Part shown: piece after piece, positions 1-14,300 of the stretch
Layout of the letters: each line of letters starts with the position of its first letter
Position numbering within the stretch: position 1 is the stretch's first letter
Assembly: GCA_963575645.1 (NCBI GenBank)
Contig: OY754470.1
Location: 29,928,501-29,992,500, forward strand
DNA length: 64,000 nucleotides
Direction of reading: 5' to 3'
Origin: Xanthostigma xanthostigma
Taxonomy: Eukaryota; Arthropoda; Insecta; Raphidioptera; Raphidiidae
Position numbers and translations under genes: made by a program
Notes under the pieces: model-generated
Database searches by the model: none
What the model was told of the DNA's origin: nothing
The model's input: only the letters and a program-made list of their open reading frames with translations

Positions 1-3000
1 ATCGATACAAAGTCGTTGTTTGCATAGCAAAAAAAAATTGAAAAAGTGATTTGGTGCATAACAGAAAAAAAACAAAATGAGTGTCAGTATATTTAATAAC
101 CTTCCGAAATATTTCTCAAAGTCGTCCTGTAATATAGAAATAATAATGATAATACATAAACGTATGTAGTCATTAAATTAGCATGCATCTAGCAGTCGTG
201 TACGCGATATAAAATGAAAGGTTTTAATGAAGCCTAACGATTTTTAAACATCTAATTATGGTACGCAGCGGGCATCTTCTTTTTGTTTATCTTAACACGC
301 GACCCACTTGACACATTACTGCGTTACCGACTGTCGTTAATTATTAGTACTATAAGTGAAATGCTACTTTGCTCTTATGAATGATAACGTGATCATTTGA
401 TTGTTTGCGCTACACCAGGTAATTTAATTGTGATGTAATATTCATAAAATACCTGATTATTACTAGAATAATAATTGTTACGTGTGCATTTAATTTTCAT
501 TTCGTGTATAGATTTAACTGTTAGTTTATATTTTTCTTCACTTTCAATTTGGACATACAAATTGCATTACTTCAAAGAATGTCTTTTCCCAATTACTCAA
601 ATATAATGCGTAGAGATGATGATTTCAGTTTTAATATAGGTATAGCCTAAAAACAAACTACCTGCGCTGTTCCTGTTATTAATATACTTCCGGTGCGTCC
701 CGGTTTCACCCGGGTAGATGAGTACGCACATTCATCTTAGTTTACCGAGACGAATGCTGTGTACAAATTTCATGATGATCAGAGTTATCGTTCAAAAGTT
801 TTTGTCAGACGGACAAATTTTGAGTTTTATATAATAATAATCTGCCTTATAATCCTTTCTTTCACTAAAAATGTTACTAGTTTTGGCGTTAAATGATCCA
901 TGGTAATTATAATTGTGTAAATCTTACCATTCCAACACCACATGTGAGGAATGGTTCTAATTTAGGTCAAAATTTTCTTTTCAAATTTTTTTCATTTTGA
1001 GCTTCCTCGAATCTAAAAAACCCATTTTTGTGCGTCTGTTATTCTGTTTGTGAATACGACACAGGTCAAACGAATGAGCGGATTTTAATCAAATTTTGGG
1101 ATTATGTTTGATATACAAATAGGAAAAGCTCTATTGTTTTTGGGGAAAATTCAAAATTGGTGCATGCGTAGAAGAGTGATATATCGTCGTTGGTTCTGTA
1201 ATAGCTCTTACGTGCATAGTTGGCAGATTTTACGTTTTTTAAATGAAAAGATTCAGGAAACGGAGCTCTATACACTAGTAATACCTCCAAATTAATTTTA
1301 CAGTAACCAACAAGGGGAAGTAATTCTTATGTGAAAAGTTGTATCAAATAATTCGTCCCATGTGCCAATAAATCCGAAATTAACGTTAAATATTTTTTAA
1401 GAAAATACTTCGTCTTAATTAAACACGTATAGTGAAGATAAGTATGAATTAGTAATATACCTCTGAAATTGCTAGTTCTTACCATCCATTGCTGAAATAA
1501 CCACTTTTTGACCTTTCCTGCACATTTTACTTTTTACACATAAGAGGTATTACAGAACCAACGACGATATGCTAAAAAGTTGTTTTTTTACACTAGGTAG
1601 AATAAAATGAACTGAGCAGTAATAATCTAGTTCACCCTCTTTGCAGAAAAGCAACTATAATATGAGACCCAATGAGCACATAAATCTTCTAATTTGCACT
1701 GATTTTTCACTCGGCACTTACTGATCTTCAGCAAGTGTTTGCTGAAGATGAGAGCATAGCTCCCGAAATGTACATCCGCTAATAAAACTATTGTGGTAGG
1801 AAGTAACTATTCTTTATTTTTTTAATTATGATCACTTTGTATATATTTTTTTTGATACATAATAAGAGCTGGTTATTTTATTTTAAATATTAATGACGTT
1901 AAAATTTTCATTTTAGATATCATATTAAGATTAAAATCTAAAACTATACCTTTTTAATTTTACGTAAAAGCATACAATATTTATTTGTCTCATAGACATA
2001 ATATATCCAAATTCAAAACGTGCTAAAATAATTTTTTCCCTTCTACAAATGCCAAGGTAAAAATAAATCCTGACTGAAACAATTTCAGTAATTAGAATAA
2101 AATAAATAACCCACGATTATTAAAGAAGTAAACTGGATGGACAAAAAGCAGTCACGTTTTTATATTACAAGCTAAATTAAACCTCTCTTTCTATTTCAAT
2201 GATTTTAAAGACATCGTTAATTCATAACACATAATATATATATTTTAACTGAGAGAAATACCTAATCGAACTAACAAAAAATTGTTATTTTTTGTCAAAG
2301 TTAGTTACTTTATATATCATTATATTATATCAAATAGGTTGACATAAAAAATTAAAAAATATAAAAGGTTTCTGTCTAGAATTTTTCCCAACTAGTTTCT
2401 AAAAAATTAATTTATTACGTTAATCTTTAATCTTTTTATGTACGCTATTTTGCATTCTAACTATATCATTTCAATTTTCTCCTCATAAAACAAAACAATA
2501 AAAATAATAAAATATCATATGCATGCTTTTTAAAATGAATAATATCTAAATGACGTAATTCGCATTGTCACAGTCATTATTTAAAAGGTATTTATATTTT
2601 CGAGTTTCACGTTTTGAGTTTTTTATTTTATTTTTTACAGACACGCTTCTCTGTTATAAGGTCAAGGTATTCGATAACATATTGGCAATTAAGGCTGTTT
2701 TAATTGCAATTAATGAGCTGTAAGTGATTTTATGATGATCGTTTAGAAAAAAAAACTCAAACACTAGCTGCATGCTAGTCACTAGCATATTAAATTAAAA
2801 TCTCGACGCGCTTTTTGTATCATTACAAGATAATATTTTTTCTCAAAACACCTTGTTTGAAGTTATTAATTTAAGAAAAACCCGTCAAGTTGTGTAGTAC
2901 ACGCATCAACTCAGGGTTCCACAAACAATTCTTTCTACACAAGTGGATATCTAAAAACTTGTTAACATATTTTGTTCAAAACAATTTTCGTTGAAAGTTT

Positions 3001-3539
3001 TATAAACTGCTATTATGTTGAATTTTTTCAAAATTTTTAATCAAATTATAGCATAGTTAGCGGGGGGAGGATACATTATTAACGACTTTAGGAGTTTTTA
3101 TCTCGCGAAATATTTATTAAAAAAAAATCACTATTGCAATCGGGTGCCCAAAATTAAAAATGTTCATCGCTCAGTTTTACGTATGAAAAGCTACCCCTAA
3201 AATATCATTTATTATTTATTTATTATTTCTTTACACATTTATTTTGTGGTTCATATAAGACAACCTAGCAGTAAAAATGTATCAGAATAAACAGGAAGAT
3301 GACGGAGTTATAAGTCTGTGACATATTATTATTGGCAGACAAGCGGGCATGACTAAATTATAAGGGTTCTGTTTTTGCCATTTGGTTACGGAACCCTGAA
3401 AACGGGACACAAGGCAAAAATAATATCAATATTTCTTTAATAATCTTCGGCTCGACACAGTGAAGAAGACACTATTTGTCCTAAAGTAAAAACGATAAAA
3501 GAAACAATTGATAAAGATATCGTTATAGTAATACTTGAC
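1..3539. other. Non-coding, transposon-relic region
   Basis: No reading frame here looks like a gene; the longest are about 60 codons and low in complexity. Visible relics: a GC-richer stretch near 669-830 whose end resembles the 3' tail of RTE-type LINEs/SINEs (a TTTCATGATGATC-like run followed by a C/G-poor tail), a diverged foldback (1176-1206 against 1541-1573, centred on ATCGTCGTTGGTTCTGTAAT), and a copy of a repeat also found at 8.7 kb (1742-1815). The remainder is AT-rich unique sequence. Confidence 0.6.
1742..1815 (+). repeat. Diverged copy of the 8.7-kb foldback repeat
   Basis: About 74 bp match 8713-8786 almost base for base, sharing GATGAGAGCATAGCTCCCG and then ATGTACATCCGCT and GTAACTATTCTTTAT. 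The right arm is retained, but the left arm is replaced by a different short hairpin (CTTCAGCAAGTGTTTGCTGAAG), so this copy has lost the 28-bp perfect inverted repeat of the other one. Confidence 0.7.
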
Positions 3540-3542
3540 TTA

Positions 3543-3949
3543 AGGCCGCTGCACACGAGACTGGACACACTGTTTGAACTTCTGCTGGCCGGCAGGCTGG
3601 GTACGAGGCTGGAAATTTTAAAATTAGAACAAGGGCTATTTTTATTGCTAGGTCCTCTGCTTGTTCTGAGCAAGAATCAATCAGGAAACAGTATCTTGTC
3701 ACGTGGGCGACATGAACAAACGCCCACAAACCATTATGCTGTCATTCTGCTCAGAGTCAGACAACAAACGCGTTTCGCTCGGTGTTTGTATGCGCGCGTA
3801 CCAGATCTATCCACAAAACAAGCTTGAAAAAACGTCTCGTGTGAAGCGAGCGTGCACATAGAAGCAGTTAAGAAAACCAGCGCTAGAAAACTAGTAGTCA
3901 AATCTAGCAAGGAATCTAGCGGCAAATCCAGCCTCGTATGCAGCGGCCT
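3543..3949. mobile_element. PIF/Harbinger-type MITE with TTA duplication
   Basis: The ends are 23-bp inverted repeats with two mismatches (AGGCCGCTGCACACGAGACT at the left; the right end reads the same with T and G changes). Both sides are flanked by TTA (3540-3542 and 3950-3952), the usual target duplication of PIF/Harbinger elements. The interior of about 360 bp is GC-richer than the flanks and carries no transposase reading frame, so the element is non-autonomous. Confidence 0.8.
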
Positions 3950-6064
3950 TTATTTAGCCGTTGCCCTACAAATATTTGTCCTTTACCTATTCATAGAAGC
4001 GCAGAAAAACAGTTGAATCGTTTCCGATTTACCGGTTAATCTGATAATTCATCAACTATTATAGACGATCAGTATGTTTCTAAACTTTATGTTAGTACTA
4101 TAGATATTGATAATGATTTGTATTGAAGTCAATGAAAATTCTATTCTTTTGAAAAGAACCTTTAATCACTTGGCCTTCCATCTTCAATCATAAGATTAGA
4201 TCAAAAGTATAAAGACCGGATAGTGATGTACCTAATCCCTCATTTATGGCGAGCAACCAATGCTTTTGATACAAGTTGCTATCGCTTTTACATTTAACGC
4301 ATATTTGAAATGAGAAAAAATATTGGTCGGATTAAATAGAAGTGTGGGACTTCAAAAAACGAGCACGCATATTTTATTAATGACATCGGATTTAATTATT
4401 ATTAGTACTTCACCAATGACTCCGCTTGAATGAATGTCGATTTTACCGACAAAATAAATATCCATTTTGAATATAATTTTAAATTAACACAACCTCGTCG
4501 ATTGCTCAGTTCTTAAGTATATGGGTCTATGTTTACAGTACTATAACTGAACTCGCGTTAATGTCGGTTTTGACAGAAACCTTTTTTAATATACCAATAA
4601 CATTTTGAAGGCAACTTTCAAAGCTGTAGCGTTAAAATATTATCCCTGAAATTTTAAGTTAACAGCCTAACTAAGGTTCTTATTAATATTTTTTAAATAA
4701 AGAAGTATTATTTTCCAGCGGCTTCAAATGTGTTAATATTGGTTTTAATAAAAACATAATTTTAACCCGCTCGCAAACATTAAAAACTAGCCTAAACTTT
4801 AAGCTTAAGTAGAGAAGGAGGGAGATCGTAGATTATAGACGCTAAACAGCTGATATCATCAGCGTCTAACCAGTAGATGAATACCAAATATAATCATAAT
4901 CGGTCAAGCCGTTTTCGAGTGATATTTACAAACAAATCTAGTTCGCTCCAAATTATTAATAAAAAAATCACTGGAAATCCAAATTACAGTTTATATGCAG
5001 TTGCAATTTTATATACAGTGTGACAGAATAAAATAACCAAACTGTTCTTATAACTTTTGAAATAATGGAAAACTTTACCCATTTTATTTTTTTATTGAAC
5101 TCTTGAAAAATCGATACCTACATCTATTAATTGGTGACAATTTTCAGCAATGCAGAAATTGTTTCTTTTCATATAACTTGTTAGAATAACTTTCTTTTAA
5201 CACTGTGGATATAACATTATTGTTTTCGTCGTGAATATTCTTCTAAAATCTGAAGATAGTTGGCTTTATTATATTTTTAATGATCCCACAAAAATAAATC
5301 AGATGCCATCAAATTAAGCGATCTTGCAAGCAGGTCCACACCGTACTTAAAAAGCAAAGTCGTTCGGTGAACGGCAGCCGACGCCGGGTCGTCTAGTCGG
5401 CTAGTTTATGCTGCCTCTCGCTGTGTACCAATTAGTATCGATACACTTTTCTTAAATTGTAATGAACATCCTGTATAATAATGTATTATGAGTACATAAT
5501 ATACCACACACGTCACTTTATCGATGATATTATGATGCGTGTTCCTGTCACATCAGAATCTTTAATATTTATATCATGTACACAGCAAACATGATCTAAT
5601 CTCAGATAATATGCTAATGTTGGAAACTGACATTCATGGCCAACGTACTATTTCTTCTCTCGAAGTACAGTTATTATGTACGTGCCTACCGAAAATTCAT
5701 ATAAATGAAAATAATATTTCAGAAACACTAAGAAAATCCAGAAACCAACATACTACTTCGTAATACAAACGTTATCATTAGATTCCTAGTTGATATTCTC
5801 GGAAGTTCTGCAAAAGTTATTGTTATTCGAACCTGATTCCCATTTGGTACTTTTAGTAATTCGCAATGAATTACAAAATCCCAACAATTGTGAATATTTT
5901 AAAACCACACTAATTTCTATATTGATTATAATAACAGTTCACACCAAAGTGCATTAACCAACATCATAAAAAGGATAAAGTTTGTTCATTTGTTTGTTTG
6001 TCCATGCTTATCTTAGAAACTACCGAACTGAATTCAAATAGTAACTTACGAGTGATAATAGATA

Positions 6065-6212
6065 TGTTCCAAGCAGCCTGCAGCAAACGGTAACGAAACC
6101 GTCACCCGCATGCGCAGTAGCTAAAACGAGACTGTATCGGTTTTGGAACACGTTCTAGCTATCTGCGCATGACGGTGACGATTTCATTACCGTTTGCTGG
6201 CTGTTTGGAACA
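6065..6212. mobile_element. Foldback MITE with TGTTCC ends
   Basis: A 148-bp element with imperfect terminal inverted repeats of about 50 bp: TGTTCCAAGCAGCC at the left, and the reverse complement TGTTCCAAACAGCC at the right, continuing into AGCAAACGGTAACGAAA-like sequence on both arms. The arms meet around a central AACGAGACTGTATCGG segment. It resembles the longer TGTTCC-ended element at 29497-29825 in its terminal bases only. Confidence 0.7.
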
Positions 6213-7039
6213 TCCCTAATATCGTTACACACGTAAGTCGTATGGTATTTTCTACACGTAGTCGTACCTCCAATAAATTTAATTTTTTAATTTTTAAAAA
6301 TTTTGACAGTACATTTGTGACAGTAGATAAGAAGTGTTTATAGCCTATAAGTGTCACGAATAATAATTATTGTTTAGCCAGTAGGCTTTGTATAGTATAG
6401 ATAGGCATATATTCACTATGCTTTCCCTAGGGTGCATTTTGGATTACATGTTTACATGACTTTTTTACTTACTTTGATGAATACTTTTTTTTTCATATAT
6501 TGTTTTTTGGCTTCTACGCCAATATGTGTAATTAGCCACGACCCTATGCAAATTTCTAATTAAGCCATTTGGCTCCATACACGTCCCATTCATTCTTCCA
6601 TTCATTCCGTAATTTTGATGAATACTACACACTATAGAAATTTCGAAGCCTATTTTAGAAACATCCTGTATAAACATTACGTGAAAGAAAAAAAAAAGGA
6701 TAATCAATTTATAAACACAATACGTGTTTTAAATTGATTGTTATAATATTTCACAGAAATAATGGTTACCTTTGTATAATATTTCACAGTAAACGAAAGC
6801 AAAAGGAAATAAGAAAACAGATTGCAGGAAATTACAGTCAACCCTACGATGAATAACCAAACAATACATTATAAAAATCAAAGTTCGGTGAGCGATGTAT
6901 GAAAAATATGTCAACTTCGACAAAAATAAAATGTTTATTAAAAAAGTTAGTTGCTAACAATTTCAACTTCCACCAGGAAATCAACATATTGTGACAAAAT
7001 TCTATAAAGAGTGCAACTAGCAACTGAAAATAATATCCA

Positions 7040-7580
7040 TAAAGATCGATATAAAACCTTCGAATGGCCGTAATTTCCAAACTAAAAGAGATACAAACGT
7101 TTGCTTACGCTCTTTGAATTCAGCGTAATTTTTTGTATAAGCATTCTCAATTTCAAAGGCATATTAAAGAATTCGATTTTTGCAATTTTTTCAAGGCATA
7201 GGTACCCCTTTAAAAAATGCGATTATTGATGAAAACCGAAATCTTTCGGAACTTTGGCAAAATCATCACGCTTATACAAAAAACACGCTGAATCCAATGA
7301 GCATAAACAAACGTAAGTATGTCTGGTTTAGAAAATATTTGCATTTATAGTTTTCAGAAAATCATATAAAACCTCCGAAGGGCCGTAATTTCCAAACTAA
7401 AAGAGATACAGTTTGCTTACGCTTATTGAATTCAGCGTATTTTTTTCTGGGAGCATTCTCAATTTTAAATGTATATTAAAGAATTCGATTTTTGCAATTT
7501 TTCCAATTTATTATAGAAAAAAATACGCTGAATGGTCGTAAACATCGTATGTCGTCCAAAAAAAGTTTCGAGCTAAAAAA
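7040..7580 (-). repeat. Dispersed repeat, copy 1 of 2
   Basis: Matches about 58060-58500 in the opposite orientation. Shared blocks include CTGAATTCAGCGT, a run matching TTTGGACGACA, AAAAATCGC..AAAGGGGTA and the phrase TTTTGCCAAAGTTCC. The phrase GAGATACAAACGTTTGCTTACGC occurs twice within this copy, so the copy is internally duplicated. No coding capacity. Both copies lie near a hAT-type end reading GGTTCGCCATCACTG (7692-7706 and 59010-59024). Confidence 0.6.
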
Positions 7581-8106
7581 GATAGTATTTAACCATCCCC
7601 CCTCTCCCTTTACAAGTAACTCCACTGACTTAGTGGCCCACGAGCTAGTACTAAAAAAATAGTTAACAAAATTTGACCCATTTCTCAAAAAGGTTCGCCA
7701 TCACTGACCTATAGTTTTTGTTTAAATGGTACAGAAATTGATTAATAAAACAGAGTATGGAAAGTCCTATAAGAAATGCACTAAAAATTTGCCTTTTTGT
7801 CAATGAAAATTTTCCGGAAAAACAGTAGAAAATTTTCTCCCCCATATCACTATATCTTTACGTCGATTTTTATTTTCAGTACTTGTTTGTCTAATCATCA
7901 GGTGTCTATTATTGCGTATAAATATCGCACAAACACACACACATCGCACATACGTAATGTGTGTGTGAGTTTGCGAGTGTGCGTTTGCACCTCTTTATTT
8001 ATCTCCCACACTGGTTTACTACACATGCACAATATTTGTCGTATTGCACATTATATTCACTTTCACTGTATCAATGCTTAGGAATTGTTTTTTTTAAGAT
8101 GGGGGG

Positions 8107-8142
8107 TATATAAACCTCATGTGCTTTTGAAGATGATCATCA
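8107..8142 (+). promoter_or_regulatory. TATA-type core promoter of the resilin-like gene
   Basis: TATATAAA (8107-8114) stands about 30 bp upstream of ATCATCATTC, a fair match to the insect initiator (TCA at about 8137-8144). The first coding ATG lies 235 bp downstream, with nothing else nearby to use this promoter. Strongly expressed insect cuticle protein genes often have TATA promoters. The exact start site is inferred. Confidence 0.55.
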
Positions 8143-8375
8143 TTCTTCACTTTCGTTGTAAAGAAAAACATATCTATCTAAAGTTTAATTTTAAAAATAT
8201 TAGTTTTGTTTTTGAAGATTCAAAATTGTGGTAAGATTTGTGATATGAAATAAAATAACTGTGAATTGTTTTTTTTTAATAAATAAGTGTATAGCGTAAT
8301 TATTTGTGAATTTCACTTCCAGGAACAATCCGCATTTTGGGTTTTAAATTTGGACCTGTTTTTGGATCAGATACA

Positions 8376-11300
8376 ATGGTGAGTTTATAGTATAAAGATG
8401 AATTATATAAAAAATAATAAAGCGTTTAATTCAAACTACGTCAAACAAACGTAAAATTTAGATTATTTATTTCGATATTTATAAATAAATTTCAAAACCA
8501 AATGTTGTGATGACAAATGAACCATAAAATCAAAATTAAAGTATCATGCTCTTTTTTCTGAATTTTAAATAGTTTATTGACTTAGATACTCACTGAGTAG
8601 TCCAAATTTTCATAGAGTTTTCAAACTTAAAAACAGTAATTGACTAATTTATTGCAAACTAGTATAAATACAAATGAAAAATACAGAATAGTTACTTCTT
8701 ACCACAACAGTTTAAGATGAGAGCATAGCTCCCGAAATGTACATCCGCTGATAAAACTGTTGTGGTAAGAAGTAACTATTCTTTATATTTTATTTTTGTT
8801 TCAACCACAGCGCTCTTAATATTTGTAATATAAATACGTTTAAAATAATAAAAATGTAGTGTTAAACTTGACCCGCGAAAATTAATATTTTTTTAAATAA
8901 ATTAAATAAAATACACATAAATATTGCAATTTGTGCTCACACTTTTTTACACTTTCGTATCTAAGATAAAAATCTACTACCCAAAAAAGTCAGTATTCCC
9001 ACTAATTTGCATATCGTTATGCTGGCAAAAACATTTTATTTTATTACGCAAAAATCTATCATTTTTTTTTATTTATCTAATTTACTAACGTAGCAAGCCA
9101 CATAATTCCTTCCTGTAATAAATAATAACAACTAATTTAGAACAATTTAATCACCTGTAAGAGTTACGCCATTAAAAAAAATGGTTTATGGCCTGACCCA
9201 GTAATTGAGTTAATGGCTTATGACGATCCAAGTTAAACATAATATCACATTGACATGAATCACATTACAAGGCAAAGTGGATTACATCAATTTTTTTATA
9301 TCGCGAAACAAATTCTAAGTAAAATTTAAACTGTTTTAACAAAACTGTTTTTTATCACTATTTTAATCTTGAATAAAATCAATCGTAAATTAAATTTATT
9401 GGGTTGCGTCCGTAGCTATGTTTCACCTTCCGTTCAAGATGATTTCTACTGATGCGTTTTGATGCCGTCATCTGTCAATCGATGCCTTTAAATAGCCTCC
9501 GTCCAATTACTTCCGTCCGAAAAAAATTTAAATTACTGTCAAATCGCGCTTAAGAGTATCGTCCCTGCAAATACCCCCTGCACCCTTCATCTCAAATCTT
9601 TTCCCCTCGCCTAAAAACGGTTCGCGCTCTCCCGACGCTATTTTTAAAGCTAGACGGTTCTGGTAAACGCCAAATGAAAAACAAAGAATCAGACTACAGA
9701 TCCTTCAGGCGAATTTTTTGAAAAAAAATTCCTGAAAAATCTCACAACCTTTTGAAAAAAATAATAAGTTACGTAATATTTCACAGGTAGGCGAAACTGT
9801 TTTTCAAAAAATTCGCCTGAAGGATCTGTAGTCTGATTCTTTGTCTTTCATTTGGCGTTTACCAGAACCCTCTAGCTTTAAAAATAGCGTCGGGAGAGCG
9901 CGAACCGTTATTAGGCGAGGGGAAAAGATTTGAGATGAAGGGTGCAGGGGGTATTTGCAGGGACGAATGCTCTTAAAGAAATTCTACTTCAAAAAAATAA
10001 ACGTATCGACTGTCTCCAGTCTGGGTCCTTGAGCTAAGAAGCTGTTGATGTATTCAGTAATTTATATCATCTTTATGATTTGGCTTCCTTAAAAGGGTAT
10101 TACAAACAAATATTATTTTTTGACAGCAAAGTAATTTTATAGTATATTTTACTAATAGTAACTTCATGAATAAGCATAAGTCACTTTCTTGCTTACGTTT
10201 TAGCAATAGAAATAGAAATGCGTTACTACGAGCTAAAAAGTTTCACTTGAAACAAAGCATAAGCCACTTTTTTTTAAAATAATAATATTTTTTACATAAA
10301 ACAGAAGCAATGGTATATTTTTCAGAAGTTGAGGATCATATGTTTTGTTTGAAAGTAATTTGTGTAACACTTCCCTATATTTCTTTACAAATGATTGGTT
10401 TATTACGTTAATAACGGCAATTAAAATTTCCGTTTAATGTATATTGCACTTTACTTTTAAAAAAATTAGCGCAAATTAATGTAAATATTCACAAAAGTAC
10501 AAAACAATCATAAAAAATTTCACTTCATTTACTTTTTAATGGGTTTGATAATAATTTGCTAAATTTTATATGATTTTTTTTAATTTCGAATCGGTGAGTG
10601 TATTTTAACGACGCTGTAGGTTTAAACTCATTAGCATACGTATGAAGTATTTAACCGCTAATTAATGAATATTTAATTAGATATTTTTTGCTGCTCCTTT
10701 CAACTTTACAGGGAAAGATAATTTATATACATACCTCAGGCTAAAGTGCATGAGAACTGTTGTTCGAGAAAATAGTAGCTATCTGACTAAAGTTTTACAA
10801 TTTGTAAAAGTATACAATCTAGCCGTAAAGCAAAAGCGGTTATAGTATATACAGAATGATTTTTAAGTTAATTCTTCTTTTTTCACAGTGTGTAGAAATC
10901 AAATAGACGAACAAATATTTTAAGTAACTTTTTTATCAAAACTCAAAAATAAGAGAGAAGCAGCCGTTCAAAGTTTAATTAATATTTTTTAAATTTTCAT
11001 CAATTAATTCAAAAGTCCGGTTAACACACGCGAAGAAATGATGGCACGAAGCGGAAATGCATCTCAAATAATTCGCGGAAGGCCCTTATCGCTACTACGA
11101 ACATGTACAGAAGCATGGCTACGATGCACGCATCTTTGTGTCCAACAAAACGAACAATTTCTATGAATACTTGATAATGACATAACATCTTTCCATAGTG
11201 ACATAACATAACGCCAGGATCGAACTCAAAATTTGATAAAATTTAATAAAACTTTGAAAGCCCGTTTCTCATTCATTTTTGAGTTTCGATAAAAAAGTTA

Positions 11301-14300
11301 CTTGAAATATTTGTTCGTCTATTTGATTTCTATACGCTGTTAAAAAAAAAGAATCAACTTAAAAATCATTATGTATAGTTTTTTTATTCCTTTATATAAT
11401 ATTAAAAAAAAATTACATCTATTTTATGTAAACTAGCGACCCATCCCGACATCATACGGGAGCAATATTTTATTTACCGACAATTTTTTTAAATCATCTT
11501 AAAAACCGCATCAAAATCCGTCAAGTCAAAAAGTAAATCCAAGTGTGCAAAGTGCAAAGTAATTAAATCCTAAAATGATATATCATATCATTTTAGGACT
11601 TAATTACTTTGCACTATGTTCAGCGCTGGATTTATACTAGGGACAGAAGGGGCTAGTGCCCAGGGCGGCAAATTTGCAGGGGCGGCAAAATTTGGAACGT
11701 GGGAAAAAAAATTTGTTGCGTTACAGAAAATTTTTCGAAAAGTGTGACCCTGTTGAAAACATTCATAAATACATTTTTTACAGTCACACGCGTTTGCCTC
11801 TGAAAATATCTCACAATTGATGAGCAATCATTTTGTTTGTCAATTTATGATTTTTAATACGAAAAAGAATGTTTTCTTGTATAATTATCCCGTTTGTAAT
11901 AAAAAAAAAATGGACTATAAACAAATCATTTTATTTATTATTGTATACCGAACCTTTATGTAGGATTTAGGTAATGGGCCGGCATTTTTCACGGTACCCC
12001 AGGGCGGCAATAGGGTAAATCCGGCTCTGACTATGTTAAAACAATACTGGGAATTTAGTTTCCAATAAATTCGAACACTAAAAAACGACAGACAGCATTT
12101 ATTAGTAAGGCAATTCAAAACTAAATTAAATAAAATGTTTAGATATAGTTTCCGAAAATTTCAGAACCGTGCTATACTAATGTTATTAATTTCAACTATC
12201 AAATTTCTTCATTAGAATGTGTTATTATGTATTCAACTAATAATCGCACACTTGACAAAACCAAACACCTATTTATTTAATTGTTAATTAAACGATGTTT
12301 CCCACAATTGTTTGAAATAAAGAATGTCATCAGTTCATCGTTCATAGTTCTCGCATTATGTAACACGATTTACGCACAAGAATAGAACTGGAGCAAGGTC
12401 ACAACGCATATGTATATGCTATATAGTTACGTCACAAGATACGTGGAGAGCATAAATACACAGTTTTTCACAGACATCAGCTCAGGACGAAGTGACGTAA
12501 CACCACATTTATGGCACAGCAGTACTGAAATTAGAAGAGGTTAGAGTGTGGCTTAATCATGCCATCATATGAATGAATATGTATTATCATGGAGATCGAA
12601 TTCACAACGACTCTTCTATTTTATCAGTGCCAACGAAAAGCGACTTATAGGATGTGCGTACGAAGCCTATTAGCGCCGCTAGTGGGTAATAGAGAATTAT
12701 TGAACTCACTTTTTATGGAAATCGTGACATGTTTCTAAGGTGATAAGTCAAAAACTTTAGTTGGCCATGATGTGTCAAAAAAAATGTAATAAGAAAAACT
12801 GATGTTAATTTGTTTACACTGACAGCGGAACGTCAAATTAGGGCGCCAATGGTCTATTTTACTTAAATCGCCATCAGCGCGACAGACGGGAACACAACAA
12901 GCATTTCCAGATCGCTTAGTTTTCCTATGTTTTCTTTGTAATTAAAAAACTTTATAAAATTATAACTACTTTCCCTTTTAATAAACATTGCTCACTGACA
13001 TACGGAAAATTTGAGTTTGAAGTTTCTCCTAGTGCTCACCACAAACTCAGAATCGATTAAAAATTCTATTAGGCTTTTCTTATGGAGAAATATGTGCGTT
13101 CACAATCTAAGGTCATTGTCAAATCAGATTTGACAATGCTTTCTGCAACACATGATAAAAAACTGTTATGTAATATTTTTACCACATGTTACTATCAGAA
13201 TGCAAATTAACAAATTGCAACTGTTCATAACTTAGACATTGCTACAAGCTTTTATTTTCATTACAATCAGAGACTGATAATAGCTCTTATGAAAGAATAA
13301 AGAAAGCAAATCTACTTTTGCTTTCCCTCTGTTTATCTTATAACCACAATTAATTCATTCTTCGCTAAAATTACGTTTATGACTTTTTTGATTGCAATCA
13401 GTAGTCACATTTCTAAATTTCTCAATACTTATTTTCCGGTTCAGCTTAGCCCGAGTAGATTTTGGTTTTTCAACAAAATAATTTAGAGCAAAAAATTAAT
13501 GTAGTCATAACGTCCCGACAAGACCAAAGAAAAATGAATAAAACATAGAAAAATAATAATTTTGATACTATATTGAGCGCCATGAATTTTGTTATTTGAT
13601 GATAGTCAATTGATTTCGGTATCTAGCATTATTTCGATTTTGCACCCTAGCACTGACTTAAGTCAAGTTGGGTAGGAAAATTCCGTAATTTTAGATTTAT
13701 AATTTGTTTTGTTTTGTAACATTTTTGTGGGAATAAAATTTATTATTATTGTTATTATTATTCAAATATAATTTGTTCGCCACCCCTGATCTAGGCTACT
13801 CTATAATCCTCCAGATCTCTTATTATTTCGATGATCGTTTTGTTATGTATTTATAATCCCCGAAAACAAGGCTTCATTAATAATAATTATTATTGTAATG
13901 GCTTAATACACACGAAATGCTTAAGAAATTATTCTGGGTAAACAGTGGCAATGCAAATGATGTTATGTAACGGTAAAAATAGCAATTTCCGGTCAGAATA
14001 TAAACACATATTAACGAAATTGTGTGAGAACATTAAAGTTTAATCTTATAACGTGCATTATAGTAAAATTACGACACATTTCATTGTGGCTAATTAAAAG
14101 CAAATTTTATTTTGTTTTGTCTCTTTTCAGTACAGACTGTATGCTGCATGCACAAATGCACACAGATGATCCAAAAGTATACGTTTTATAACTAAATTGT
14201 TTTAAATCTTTGATTAACGTCTGATTAGAACTCTTCAATAAATAAAAATATCGACCAATTTTTCAGACAATATATTAACAAAAAAATATATAATTAATAC

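Larger units (their letters stand above)
3950..8100. other. Non-coding upstream region
   Basis: No supported gene. Contents: a LINE-tail-like segment near 4806-4940 (a related 40-bp core, GATTATAGACGCTAAACAGC, recurs in altered form at about 42075), transposon debris at 5000-5460, a TGTTCC-ended MITE (6065-6212), a dispersed repeat (about 7040-7580) and a CA/TG-rich stretch at 7930-7990 just upstream of the resilin-like promoter. Short reading frames here are AT-rich and without recognisable domains. Confidence 0.55.

Noticed and set aside
7797..8081. 94-codon frame just upstream of the TATA box
   Set aside because: Runs through a CA/TG-rich stretch and lies before the promoter; no domain and no conserved motif.
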